A stretch of 64,000 bases of DNA from Isoetes taiwanensis. Its lineage: Eukaryota > Streptophyta > Lycopodiopsida > Isoetales > Isoetaceae. The notes beneath the pieces were generated by a model. That model had not been told where the DNA came from. It did not search any database and saw only the letters and a program-made list of their open reading frames with translations. The stretch is taken from contig JAJEKV010000034.1 of NCBI GenBank assembly GCA_021234155.1, forward strand, positions 1,796,001 to 1,860,000. The letters run 5' to 3'. Each line of letters begins with the position of its first letter. The first letter of the stretch is position 1. The position numbers and the translations under genes are program-made. Below are positions 12,514 through 24,372 of this stretch, one piece after another.

Positions 12514-13609
12514 TCACTTTCTCGTGTGATGAAACGCTTTGAGACGAAAACCATTAACTAATGTAGGTAATGGAGTGCCATCTAATTCAAATGAGTTGGA
12601 AAACACTTGGTCTAACCACTTGAACAATTTGATAAGGGCCAAACCAACGAAACTTGAGTTTACCCTAAAAATTTTTGTACACGAATCATAAAGAAGAACC
12701 AAATCTCCTTGTTTGAATGTTTTTGTCTTCAAACGTTTGTCATGTAAAGATTTTTGCAACCGCTGTCCATGAAGAACACGAATATAAGCATCCTTGCGGT
12801 TCATCCAACTGCTTCTAATTGATAGACCCGTTCTTTGAGAGCAAAATTGTGGATTATGAGCAAGAGCTAATTGAAAACGGAGTGTTGGAAGGATGAATTC
12901 AAAGGGCATGAGAGCTTCCCGACCATAAACCAATTTAAAAGGAGTGTGACCCGTAGCAATCTTGAAACAAGTATTGTAGGCCCAAAGAACGATAGGAAGT
13001 TTTGTCTCGCCAATGCTGCAAGGGAAGCGCCACAAATTTTCTTGAGAATGGTGACCGAGTTTTGTTGGTGCTTTCTCGCCAACCCATTGCCTTGAGGATA
13101 GTAAGGTGTGCTCTTGTGATGATGTATCGAGAGATAATCCGTCGCCTCTTTGATAGTATGATTGATGAAATGAACACCACGGTCACCGACCAGCCTCAGG
13201 GCGGCCTAATCAGCGTGATGATTTGTTGATAGAGGACTCGGGCCGTGCTTTGCGGCGGTGTTGTCCGGAAGTGCACAAGCTTCCGCCCATTTGGTGGCGT
13301 GAGTCGGTGAGAACTGAAATGTATCGCACGCACGAGTGTGCCGCGCAGAGGGGTCTATAGGTCCCACAAAGTCCATTCCCCATTTGCTTTGAAGGGAAGT
13401 GGCGTGGCGGCCGGCGCCAAGGGAAGAGCGCCACGGGTCGTGGGCGTCCCACCCGGCCCGGCAAGCCGCCACACGTCTTGGGCGTGCATGCGTGAGCATC
13501 TTTGAAGAGCGTGGGCCAATAATACCCGGCAAGAAGAAGAATTTTGCGTCGCCGGTGGTGTCACCATGAAAATGACCACCACCGAGCCCTTGATGAGCTT
13601 CTCGAACAA
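12514..13609 (-). pseudogene. Ty3 integrase, decayed
   Basis: Fragments in three frames. About 13,370-13,260 reads GMDFVGPI, then ATKWAEACALPDN, the start of the integrase core around its first Asp. 13,035-12,514 gives the core end and C-terminal domain (LPIVLWAYNT, TGHTPFKLVYGREALMP, FKQGDLVLLYD). The middle part with the second catalytic Asp spans frame changes near 13,190-13,050. No chromodomain follows, in line with the Tat/Athila branch. Confidence 0.8.
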
Positions 13610-13875
13610 TGTCCGAACTTCATGAGGTAGAACACACGGCGTCGAAGGATGGTGTCCTTACCCTTTTGTAGAGATGTCCGCAACCATGGTGTAGTCAATG
13701 ACCTCTGAGAAATTGATGGCGGCACGGATTGTCTCTTGGCGGAGAGAGCCGTCTCATCTTCCGTGGAAGAGCACCCGTGAGGAGGTACTCGCTGAAAATC
13801 ATGGAACCAATGTGGTGTTGCCGTGACTAAAAAGAGTTGAGCATCCGGAAAGGCATCCGAGACCCCTTGCTGGGA

Positions 13876-15588
13876 TCATCGGTGTGGATGCGTGAAGATA
13901 ATCCGAACAACATGAGATTTGCCCGCCTTTATGAACGATTTCAAAAGGAGCAAATTCTTGGAGAAGAAGGACCCAACGAGCAATGCGCCCGTGGGCGTGG
14001 ATTTGTTGATCAAATAGAGAAGTGCTTGGTGGTCCACAAAGAACTTGATTTGACTGCCCAAAAGGTAATGACGGAAGCGTTGGACCTGTAAAATGAGACC
14101 CAAAGCTTCACGCCCGCGGCGAATAGTTGCGCCAGCCAGAATTGAGTTTTCTACCGGGCGAGCGAATTGGTTTATCGGTAGCGATCATATTCTTGAGAAA
14201 GAACAGCTCAATAGCAAACGCCGAGACATCGACATGAACGTGAAAGGGCTTGTCCCATTGAGGAGGAACAAGAACCGTGCACGGTAAGCAAAAGCTTCAG
14301 CTGTTGGAAAGCAGCTTCCGCCTGGGAATTCCAAGCCCAGGTGGATTCGTCACCCGTGAGTTTATGAATGGGATCTGCAATGGCTGCCAGTCCAGGTATG
14401 AAGGTGGAGTAATAATTGACCTTTCCCAGGAAAGAGCGTGTCTCTTTGATGTTGGCTGGTGCTTGAGCTTTGAGCACACAACTGATTTTGGCAGGATCCG
14501 TGGTGATTCCCCTTTCTTGTCGACAACATGGCCTAACGTAACACACGAAGTGACGCAAAAGGTGCATTTCTCGTGATTGAGACTAATGCCGGACTCATCA
14601 CATTTTTCGAAGACGAGTTCCAATTTATCCAAATGGTCACCATGGAACCAGAGGGCGAGAAGTCATCTTGAAAAATTTGCAAGAAGGGATTTTCCTTCAT
14701 GAAATCATGAAAAACCGAGAGCATGATGCGTTGAAATGTTGAAGGAGAGTTGGATAATCCAAAAGGAACCACCTTGTAGGCAAAAGTGCCCCACGGGGTG
14801 GTGAAAGTGGTCTTGAGTTGATCAGATTCTTTGATGGAGATCTGATTGTAGCCAGAGAAACCATCCATAAAGGAGTACATCTCATGTCCAGCCACTTCTT
14901 CCAGAACTTGGTCTGTGAAGGGAAGTGGAAAATGATCACGCTCCGTGGCCTGATTGAGTTTCCGATAGTCTACACAGACGCGGATCTTACCATTGTGCTT
15001 AAGGGCAATGACGATAGGGCTCACCCATTCGGAATGTTTGACCTCATAGATCAACCCCGCAGCAAAGGAGTTTGTCAATTTCCGCCTTGACGCGATCACG
15101 GTAATTAGGGTTGAGCACAGATCGCCGTTGCTACACCGGGTCGCATCGATTTGGTAGGAATGGTGAGTTCCCCAAGCTTTTGTTGATTCCCAGAAGATCT
15201 TTGTAACTCGAGGGCAAAAATGTGTTTGAATTTTTTTGAACAAAATGTGGCGGCCCTGCTTCGATAAGGAGCCGGGAAGGTTTGCGGCAATGCGAGACGG
15301 GTTGATTGTTGCCAACATCCACAATCTCGACTTAGAGTCCGAATATGGGGTATGACTTGATATCCCGGACAATGTGTGCGGGAGGTTGGAGCATAACGGG
15401 ATGCGTGGCACTGCGTGGTGAAAAAGAGAGGTTGCGCGGATTTCATCTAGCGATGGTTGCTTCATGACGGCGTGTACATCAGCCAGGGAGTTGCGGGAGT
15501 GTCGGCATCGAAAAGTGATCAACGTTGGATTCGATTGCAAGGAGCCGGGTAGGGGGTCAAGCAAGGCAGCCACGGCGGTCCCGATCAA
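13876..15588 (-). pseudogene. Ty3 reverse transcriptase and RNase H, decayed
   Basis: 15,588-14,533 carries the polymerase: AGLIYEVKHSEWVSP, VCVDYRKLNQ, DGFSGYNQI, WGTFAYKVVPFGL and the active-site FQDDFS (about 14,680). 14,567-14,208 adds the connection (SFLGKVNYYSTFIPGLA) and 14,103-13,876 RNase H (FFVDHQALLYL). At least three frame changes separate these blocks. Confidence 0.9.
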
Positions 15589-15718
15589 GAGTCATTTCTC
15601 CCCAAGGATCAAAGATATTCGGGGTAGGATGACATGGCGCACGCCGCAGGGTAGCCCGAACTTGATAAATATTCGAGCGTCTTCGAATCGATTATGCGAG
15701 AGAGAGGGTTCCGCATTG

Positions 15719-16110
15719 TCAACGGAAATGATCCCCGCTTTTTGCAAGTCCATGGTGGCATTGAGATGACCATCTCAGATGACTAACCGGGTCCGTGGCC
15801 CAAGAATGGATACTCTTTGCCCGGGCGGAGAAAGGGTCTTCCCACCAAAGCATTTCATAGTCACCGGATCTTCGCCACTTTCCAAACTCCAAATTCCATG
15901 GGAAAGCGGAGATCTCCAATGTTGATGTGAAGAATAGGTGTGACGCCTTGAGGTCTCGTGATATGGCCATTAGCCAATTTGATGTCATATGGGGCACGAA
16001 AAGAGTTGGGTGATGCCCATTTGTTTCATGCGGAGTTTATCCGTGATGAGATTGACCGCACTACCTCCATCGATTTGAACATGGTTGACTTGCTGATTTC
16101 CCACCGTTGC
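15719..16110 (-). pseudogene. Ty3 aspartic protease, decayed
   Basis: QIDGGSAVNLI at about 16,075-16,045 is the protease active site in the DGGS form used by the Tat/Athila branch. The downstream frame (15,997-15,719) is broken. Confidence 0.65.
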
Positions 16111-16799
16111 ATGGACCGTGGGTGTAGAGGTAGCTACTGACCCCAACTAAAACAGTTGGCGATGGGTAACCGGTCCTTGAGAGCGGATGAAGTTTTAAAA
16201 TGGTAGCCAAGCTTAAAGGAATTTTGATCTTGGCAAGCTCCTCTTGGAGTTCAAGAGGTACATGAGAAAAAGGATCTGCTGGTTCCACTGGTGCGGGAGT
16301 GCGTGGCAGGGAAGCAGCAACTTCTTTGAGTAAGTCAACCTCGGCTGCAATATTGGGATATGTCTGAGAGCGTGGAGGTTGAGATGTTGAAGGTGTATCT
16401 TGTCTTTGTTGAGCTCTAGTGGTGGCATGAACATTTGCCAATGTGCGGCCTTCAGCAGCTTGCATGAGATTCAAAATGCTTTGGCGAACTTTGGGCATGA
16501 CATTTGGCATGAGCTTTTCAAGTCGCGTGCAAAGTGAACCTTTTTTTCGCCCTCATGAGGAAGGGTGTCAACTGCAAAGGCAGGTTGCGTGTCCTTCTGA
16601 ATAATAGTCAAGGGACGTGATGCCTTGGTCTGGCGTGAAACTAGACCAACCCAATTTGACGGCTGTACGGGAGGATTGAGTGCCTGAAAAATTTCCTCTT
16701 GGGCTTGTTGATCCAGCTGAGGTTGATTTGCTGGAGCTGGTTGATAGCGTGATTGCTTTGAGGCTTTGGGGGCTTCTTAAGAACCGGGTCGCGCCTTGT

Positions 16800-17700
16800 T
16801 TGCCATTAGCTAGCCGAGTTGGTAAGCCGTGAGAGGCGGACCGATGTGGTCCGATTGGTACCGTGAAGCCGTACTGAACCCGTGGAAGTTGAGGACACGC
16901 CGTGGTGGTATGACCCCATTCTTGGAAAGGTGATAACACCGAGCTTTAGAAGGATCAAAAGGAGGTCGTTGGTTGGATCCCCGTGGTTGGTCCCGTTCTT
17001 TATAGAGTTGTGTGGGCTGCACGAAGAGGTGGTCTGCCGATAGTCGCGTTGGGGGCCGAGGTGTGGTTTGTACTTGATAAACCATTTTGTTGCGAACGGT
17101 GTGGGATGAGTGCGAGTGCACTCTTCCGCGGCATGATTGCACATGTTGCATCGCTTGCAATGAGGCGGGCCATTGGTGGAGTTGCACTCATTGGCCAAAT
17201 GGCCTTGATATTTGCAAATATGGCACCATTTTGACCGCGACCGTGGATTAGCGTGTTGAGGCTGAATGTACCGCTTGTGGAACCATGACGGGTGGAATGA
17301 ACGGGAGCTCTTGTAGAGCCACGCCTCGGGAGGAAACATTGACGAGTGATTGACAAGGTCGATAGCCCGCTCCAAAGTTTTTGGACGCAGTATTGATCAT
17401 GAGTCGAATAGCGTGAGGAAGTCCTTGGAGAAACCGCACCAAAATCGGCTCGTGTAGGGTACTCCTTGAGCTTCTCGGCGAGAATGTGAAGTCGATCCGC
17501 AAAATCCCGCGGAGACTCAGGGGCTCTTGTTGAAGTTCATTGAGTTGCTTGAGATGAAGTTGATCATCATCCGTGGTCCCGTAATGAGACGTAAAAAAAA
17601 GGTCGCATTTCGGACCAGCCCGCTTCCAATGGCTTTTGTTGGACATGAGCCATTGATGAGGAGAGCCACGCGGTGTGGTGGAAAAGATGTGAAATTTCAG
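16800..17700 (-). pseudogene. Ty3 gag with two zinc knuckles, decayed
   Basis: Frames at 17,646-17,248 and 17,375-16,806. The first has QLHLKQLNELQQEP, typical of the retrotransposon gag core. The second has two CX2CX4HX4C knuckles in a row, CHICKYQGHLANEC and CKRCNMCNHAAEEC, about 17,235-17,130. These bind the element's RNA. Confidence 0.85.
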
Positions 17701-18463
17701 TTGAGGTTGCGCGCGTGCCCATTTAGGACAGCTAGAGCCTCAAATTCTTCCATGTGGGCCTGAGCACTTTGGTCTAGCGGTTTGCCTTCGTGTTGCCAAA
17801 GGTGGGATAAGTCGGGCCGTTCGTCGGAAAGGTAGATGTGAAAGTCTTTGTGGGACAGAAATGAGATAGTGAGTATATTGAGGTTGAGGTGGATTTGGCA
17901 TTGTGCCCCGGCGGACCACGATGAAGGGGATCAGCGGTTGAGAAACCGAAGTAGCCTGAGCATTGGTTTTAGATCCGTAAGGTTGTAAACGAGAAGAGCA
18001 AATGGGAAACGTAGGGAAAGGATATTCCGGGCGGCAAAAGGAGACATGTGGATAGCCGTGCCCACCCGGGGAGATGATGGTTCGCGGCGAAGTGGCGTAT
18101 GGCCCGAAGAATGATGGATGTAGGCATGTTCAGGGGTATGAAAGTACGGTTGAGAAGGTTGAGCCGATAAGGCTCCCCGATAATGATTAGGGGACCGAGG
18201 TTGTGAGCAATGTTTGCACGCTTTGGGGCGGGAACCGGACGAGACCGACACGAGGGGTGGGTGGCGCGGACCGAGCCCTAGACCGAAGATGGCCTCCCTC
18301 TATGTCATAAGGCATCCATACATGTCGCGAACGCTTTCCCCGACGGATGGCGGCCCCTGCCGAGATGCCGCCCGAGAAAGGAGTTCTTCCCGGGCGGAAA
18401 TTGCGGACGCATATGTCGCATTTAAGAAAGTAGGAGAAAATCGACCCGCAAGCCGGGCGATGT
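17701..18463 (-). other. Ty3 5' untranslated region / gag N-terminus
   Basis: Between the 5' LTR and the recognisable gag. No clean frame. A primer-binding site should start next to 18,463 on the minus strand; the bases there (CATCGCCCGGCTTGCGGG) do not let me name a tRNA. Confidence 0.4.
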
Positions 18464-19040
18464 TGTTTGGGGTCCGGGTTCGAACTCCCCGAAGACACCC
18501 TCTGGGAGGACCCGTGGATCTAACAGAGAGTCCGGGACTATGTCACGCGGGATTTGCTGAAAGAGAAGAAAAGGAAGAGAACAGAACAAATGAGAGAAAG
18601 ATGATAAGCTTCCTTGATATCAATGATGAAAATACATGAGCTCTCGCAATAGAGAGAAAACTGAAGTGAGACAAGACTCAAAACTCATCTAAAAACTTAT
18701 GAGCTAACTCTACTCATATATATAGTACAATGGCCTTGGGCCCAATATAGACACTCTGACTGATCTCGGTGCCGACTCCTGGAAGGAGGCCTGATTTGCA
18801 GGAATGTTGGCGGTGCCTCTTGAAGTGCCTAGAATCACGCTGACGCTGACGCGGGCGGTGACGGGCCGTCACTTGTCTGAGCGGCGCCTCTTGTTGACCG
18901 CCAAAGGCTTTGACTGCGTGGCCTGCTTAGTCTTCTGTGGAGGCTTGGATGTCTGACCCGTGGTTGACTGAGGATCTTTGAGCTTTACCTGGTCTGACGT
19001 ATGCATGAATAGTCCTGTACCAGGAGGCACAGGACTAACA
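18464..19040 (-). repeat. 5' LTR of the Ty3 element
   Basis: 577 bases, TGTTTGGGGTC to GACTAACA on the plus strand. It pairs with 7,963-8,552 and is followed by the second TGAGG. Confidence 0.9.
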
Positions 19041-19455
19041 TGAGGGTCAGTGGGTCTTTGGAAGCATTGAACGAGGATCTAACAAAATGTTCATGGTGCC
19101 AGTGGAAGGTCGGACTTCTGATACATTAGTTTCTATTAGTTTCAAGTATGTAGCACTTAAAAGTATTATTTGCAGTGATTGCTGGAGAGGGTATGACTCG
19201 GAATGGTTAGAACAATTGGAATTTACTCCATGTACCGTGAATCATAATCTACACTTTAAAGATCCAGAGACAGGAGTTCACACAAACAGGATTGAATCTA
19301 CTTGGGGTGCTATCGTTATGGCACATGCAAAGCACTGTATGAATCGTACTTCATGGAACATATATGGAGGAAATACTTTGTTCAATGTCTTTTGCTCTCA
19401 TGTCAGCAGATATAACAAGGACGGTTTAAATGGTCCAGAAGAGAATCAGAATTGA
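19041..19455 (+). pseudogene. Merlin / IS1595 transposase, copy 2, C-terminal part
   Basis: Resumes the gene cut at 7,962. Seen: KMFMVPVEGRTSDTLVS, the second catalytic Asp in IICSDCWRGYD, and the third acidic residue in HTNRIESTWG, 38 residues after it (DD38E). It ends at TGA 19,453-19,455 after a tail with NRTSWNIYGGNTLFN. This half keeps its catalytic residues, so the family's active site can be read from it. Confidence 0.88.
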
Positions 19456-20940
19456 TGATGCCAAAAGTTGTTTTGTAGTTTACTATGTTTCCTGATTCTT
19501 GCAGTTTGTTAATGAAAAAATAGCCTGCTTTCGTGCAACTTTTTTTATGTTTCGCTGATTGTTACTATACTGTAAGTTGATGGTTAAAAAAAATAACCGT
19601 TCCCAAAACGCAGACGTTTAAAAATAAAATTTGTCTGCAGATCCGCGTCAACAGTTTGGAAGGTTGGGGAGGGAGGGGAGGAGGGATGGGGTAACGAAAG
19701 CCTCCCCATAGCTCTTGATCTTGATCTTGGATGCCAACTTTAGATTCTGTATGTTCTTTGAGAGTAAGAAGCTTCTTGCTTAGGTGCGCCAATTGTTTGT
19801 TCGCGAATATAAGCAAGGGATCCTGCCGCACCAATTCTAGCCAACACTGATTCTACCTGGACGACTTGATCCAATCAGCCTGTGACCCAGCAAATCCTTC
19901 TTCTATTAATTCTAAGCCATTTCGTTTTATTTGCAGAATAACCTAAGCCACAACTGATAAATTCTTGGTTAATCTCAATGATCTTATGGAATCCCAACTC
20001 TGAAGCCTTTCCTAAATTTGTACAATTGCTAGTGAAGAGTCTCTAAGGTTGATTTGAATTATCCCTAAACCTCTTCTTCTTCCTAAAATTTAGTCTTTCT
20101 CTGGAATTCTCTTGCTCTGGAACAGCCGGGTTGGGTGGAGAGCTTAGCCTTGGAGGCTGGACTTGTTATTCAGAATTACGTTTTTGCTATTTAAGATTTG
20201 ACCTGTGTTCTTGAAGTTGTCTTAAAAATTTTTGACTCCCTATCAAATTTCCTGGCGAGATTTGCTGTCTCCGCAGATCTTGTATCTTGTCTCTCCACTG
20301 CATATGCCACATATCTCAAAGAATTGCTTCTAGATTTTCTGGGTGCTTCTCGATTTCCCTCTGTATTTTTGAAGTCCTGGAATCGATTTCTGGAGTTCCA
20401 ATGAGTTTTTGAGCAATGAAGAAGGTATTTCTTTTTTGGGCAACTTTTTTTTATGTTTCGTTCATTGCTACTATACTCTTAAGTTGCTGGTATGTAACAG
20501 AATGAAAAAATAGCCTGGTTTCGTGCAACTTTTTTTTATGTTTCGTTCATTGTTACTATACTGTAAGTTGCTGGTATGTCACAGAAAACAAAAAATTAAA
20601 AAAAATAATAAAAAAAAAAGTTCCCAAAACGCGAACGTTAAAAAAATTCCTCTGCAGATCTAGGCAGTAGTTTGAAAGGTTGATGTTGGAGGGGGGGGGA
20701 TAACGAAGGTCTCCCCATAGCTCTGATCTTCACCTCGGATGCCAACTTCAGATTCTATATGTTCTTTGAGAGTAAGAAGCTTCTTGCTTAGGTGAGTCAA
20801 CTGTTTGTTTGCTTATATAAGCAAGGGATCCCGCCGCGCCGACTATCAGTTGCTTCTTGTTTTGCCCTTGCAGCGATAGGTAGGGCTTTGCACATAGCTA
20901 CTTACTACTTCATTAGAACTTATAACATATATATAATAAT
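19456..20940 (+). repeat. third Merlin array, transposase lost
   Basis: Order: 3' flank D (19,500-19,840), unit A (19,835-20,060), unit B (20,060-20,440), flank D again (20,441-20,860). The two D copies share GAGAGTAAGAAGCTTCTTGC and a C/G-rich inverted-repeat end. Unit B breaks off at CTTTTTTGGG and joins D directly, so the transposase was deleted: a non-autonomous derivative or the product of unequal exchange. No gene. Confidence 0.75.
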
Positions 20941-20954
20941 TTGAAGATAACTAA

Positions 20955-21175
20955 TGTTTAGTTTGTTGGTCGTTTGGTTGGGTCCATCGCTTCTTGTGGT
21001 GGCTGATAGGGTTCGAATCCTTCTTGCTCCAAACCACGCTTTGAAAATCTTTTATAAAGGTGAAATTTTATTTTTTATTCTAATTTTCTTGGTCGTTTGG
21101 TTGGGTCCTTCGCCTCTTGTGGTGGATGCCAGGGTTCGAATCCTCCTTGGTCCAGACAACACTTCAAATCTTTTC
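20955..21175 (+). repeat. two tRNA-like SINE heads in tandem
   Basis: Each of two ~65-base units (about 20,965-21,030 and 21,090-21,155) has an A-box-like TGGTCGTTTGGTTGGGTCC and, ~25 bases later, the B box GGGTTCGAATCC, the internal RNA polymerase III promoter of tRNAs and tRNA-derived SINEs. No cloverleaf can be drawn, so these are not tRNA genes. Confidence 0.6.
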
Positions 21176-21204
21176 TAAAGGGATCGTGGGTTTAACCTTG
21201 TTCG

Positions 21205-21392
21205 ATGTGCCAGGAGATTCTCGAAGTCTTTAGGAGGATGCCTCAAATGTGATTGATCATGGTGGGCTGCAAGGTTATGGTTCTGAAACACTTCTTTAGT
21301 GCGGAGATTCTTGAAGTCTTCAGGAGGATGCCCCAAATGTGATTGATCATAGTGGGCTGCAAGGTTATGGTTCGGAAACACTTCTTTAGTGA
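21205..21392. repeat. two-copy tandem repeat, ~93 bp
   Basis: GGAGATTCT(C/T)GAAGTCTT begins both units; each ends near AACACTTCTTTAGTG. About 95 percent identical by eye. Confidence 0.8.
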
Positions 21393-21422
21393 TGGCATGC
21401 ATCTATCTTCTTCGTCGGAGTC

Positions 21423-22820
21423 ATGAGAGTTGAGTTAATGGTCGTTTGTTATCTTCCATATTTGCTCCCATTCTATGTTGATTCGATCTTGCATGGGTTG
21501 CTTGTGGTACTCACTACATTATGCTATTATTCGTTGGATGTTTTTGATGCATATGTTATAGTCGATTCGATGATAATGCATCACCATCATGACTCGTTTA
21601 AACATCTCCTCTATTTGTTGCATCAATTTGGTTCATTCTCAGCATTCTATACATATGATCATTTTTTCGGCGTGATGAATTGCTGCATTTTCTATCTATT
21701 GTGGGATATCATTGCTTAGGTGGATATTTAGTTTTGGCATTGCCCTCATAGATTAGTTTCTTTATTTATTATTGTTTATCTATTAGTATGTTTTTCAAAT
21801 GTTTGGTCCTTCTCTGTTCTTGGGCTTTTGTTTCAGTCTTACATAGTTCTCAGGTAATTTTCAATGTTTTGCATTTAGGTGTCCTTCGGCTGTACTCTCT
21901 TCTCACTTCTATGGTGCCTAAATGTTATCTTTTGTGGATCATAGCATGTATTGCTCCCTGTCATTTTTTCTCTCTTTGATTGTCTGATTGCTTCTTTCTC
22001 TATCATATTCCCTATCTTTTTTATTTGATTGCTCGTAGTCCTCCATTAGCCAATCTCTTTGCTTTGTTAGTATTATTTGTCATGTTTCCTTTGAATCTGT
22101 TCATCTCCCTGGCCATTACTTGCTCCTTTTTTCTCGATTACTTCCTTCCTACTATTTTGCTCCGTCTAATTCTTTTTTCTCTATTACACCATCCTAGGTA
22201 ACTCTTAGTTCATATCTCATTTTTATGATTTTACACAAGGTGCTCTTCTTATTCATTGTTCTTACCATATTCAGAAATATGTGCTTGCATCTTTGTCATG
22301 TTGTCTCTTTGCCGTCCCCAGTGATATATCTTGTTTTATATTGACATGGCCAAAGTTATGTGCTTGTGCCAGTCCTGATCTAATTTCTCACTAGGATCTT
22401 ACTTAGTTAAAGCCTTGGTGCTAACTTCTTTTGTCCTTTAATCCCCTTTGCTGCATAGTTCAGTTTAATTGTTTGATTCACATTCTGTTGCTTATGCCAT
22501 TTGCCCATTTGCTCCATGTTTGTTTTTGTTCCACTGGTGTCATTGCTGTGGTGGCTTTGCTCAGTTGAGTAGAGTTGTGCCCAGTTGTCCTTTCGTCCGG
22601 ATTGTTCTATAGTTCCATTGATGTCATTGTTTTAGTTGCTCCATATTCTTATCAATTTTCTTTGTCACATTAGTCCTATATTCTTATCGTTTCTCTTCGT
22701 TACATTGGTCCCATTGGTCCAGTATTCTTATCATCTTTCTTTGTTACATTGCTTCTATCTATTTTTTGATTCATTAGTTCCAATTTTATTCAATAGCCTC
22801 CTGCTCCTTTACCCATTAGT
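21423..22820. other. T-rich low-complexity DNA
   Basis: About 1.4 kb strongly biased to T and C on the plus strand; open frames here (for example 21,423-21,719) are hydrophobic by composition and match nothing known. Short imperfect repeats of TATTCTTATC lie at 22,640-22,740. Beyond 22,830 the bias flips to A and G. Confidence 0.5.
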
Positions 22821-22827
22821 TCCATTT

Positions 22828-23172
22828 TGGTAAGTATGCAACGCAACATGTGAAAAAGCAAAATATAGATCACCGAAGAGAAGCAATATGAGACCCAGAA
22901 TATAAGAAACAAAGAACTCGGCGAGCAAAGAACGAAGAAAGTATTTGATGAAGCTCATCAAAAGAAAAAGAAGACATGCTCCCCCCTGATACTCAAAACT
23001 CAATGTCCATAAGGTACACCATACATGTCCACAAAGATATAGCTCAAAGTTGCAATATACAACCCATGTCAATAGCATCAAGAATCGAACTACGGAAGAA
23101 CATTAAGGAGAAATCACCCAAATGACGTAATGAACCCACAACGTATTGCAACGGCTACCAAATGCATCACAA
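22828..23172. repeat. ~340-bp direct repeat, copy 1
   Basis: Matches 24,373-24,712 at about 97 percent by eye; both contain ACATGCTCCCCCCTGATACT. The reverse complement, ATCAGGGGGGAGCATGT, resembles the polypurine end of a Copia-type element, but no coding part is present. Confidence 0.8.
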
Positions 23173-24140
23173 TGTCGCCTCAACTTCCACAGAAAAAAAA
23201 AAGAAAAAAGAAAAAAAAAAAGAAAATCCGCTAGACTCGGGCAAAAAAGACAATATATATATAAAGGTGTGGTCTAGAAACAAATTTGATATATAACCCA
23301 TGATGACGGACCTAGAGAAATATGTAACAAAAACATGTGAACAATATCAGGCCCTTATCTGCGAATAACGAAAGTCCAAAAAGATAGTGAGCCGTAAGGG
23401 GAAGGAGAAAGAGAAGGAGTGAAAGGCCAAAACGAGGCCATCCAACGAGCAAATGAGTTGAAGGCAATATTGACCGAAGTTATGGTTAAGGGTAGGATAT
23501 AATTCGAACGAAACAATATGCTAACGTTAGCAGAAGGGTTGGAAGATTGCCTCTAAAGACACGTAAAGACAACTCAACCTTAAAAACGATCGCTCCATGA
23601 ATGACGAGACGTCTAGTAAAATAGGGTACATGAAGGAACATTGCCAAAATATAAAATGCCAATAAGAAACTAGATACCAGGTGTGAATAAATGCATAGAT
23701 AAGAGACCCAACAATATCCTAAATGCAATTTTCACAAGGAAAAACACTTCCAATGTAACCTTTAATGCCTTTTGCAAGATGCATAAGATACCGAGTAAAA
23801 ATGTGCCCTAGACCAGAGAATAAAAACAAAGTATACCAATGTCTGAAGTCCAGCAGTCGAATGGCAAGAGGCAAGCACTAGACAAGGGGACAGAAGGGAA
23901 AACAAGCAACTACGGGGCATGAGGACATCATGCAGGATCGCGTGTGCTGCTCCTAGCCGAAAGACATCGCGGATATAGGTAAAAGAGACCCAAGTCGAGA
24001 GAATATTAAGATGGTGATGTTCGAAGGGAGGAGGTCAAAATGTGAAAACCAAGTCAAAGGTAAAAGCTACGGCCAAGGATATCGAGGAGATGGAGGTTGA
24101 GAGCGCCAACGGTCGGTGAGGAGTAATGAGGTAGAGCCAA
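23173..24140. other. A-rich non-coding DNA between the direct repeats
   Basis: Purine-rich on the plus strand with an A/AG-rich run near 23,190-23,225. No frame supported. Confidence 0.4.
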
Positions 24141-24144
24141 TGAC

Positions 24145-24372
24145 CGTAATTAGAGAAAATACGTAAAAGAAGTATGCAATGCAATTAGAGAAAATACGTA
24201 AAAGAAGTATGCAATTAGAGAAAATACGTAATTAGAGAAAATACGTAAAATAAGTATGCAATGCAACATGTGAAAAAGCAAAATATAGATCACCAAAGAG
24301 AAGCAATATGAGACCCAGAATATAAGAAACAAAAAAGCAAAACATGTGTAATTAGAGAAAATACGTAAAAGA
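24145..24372. repeat. short tandem repeats plus partial third copy of the ~340-bp repeat
   Basis: TTAGAGAAAATACGTAAAA recurs at about 24,150, 24,185, 24,214, 24,233 and 24,352. 24,250-24,335 repeats the first ~80 bases of the ~340-bp repeat. Confidence 0.75.

Larger units (their letters stand above)
7963..19040 (-). mobile_element. Tat/Athila-like Ty3 LTR retrotransposon inserted in Merlin copy 2
   Basis: Complete by structure: LTRs at both ends (TG...CA), 5-bp target duplication TGAGG at 7,958-7,962 and 19,041-19,045, and gag-pol order read on the minus strand. Merlin copy 1 supplies the empty site (GAGTTGAGGGTAAGTGG). The protease DGGS motif, the FQDDFS form of the reverse transcriptase active site and WGTFAYKVVPFGL point to the Tat/Athila branch. 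About 4 kb with further frames lies between integrase and 3' LTR, as that branch often shows. All frames are broken. The LTRs differ by many small changes concentrated at their ends, while a ~370-bp middle is nearly identical. Confidence 0.92.

Noticed and set aside
21000-21035. tRNA genes from A and B boxes
   Set aside because: No acceptor stem, anticodon arm or CCA context; spacing and duplication fit SINE heads better.
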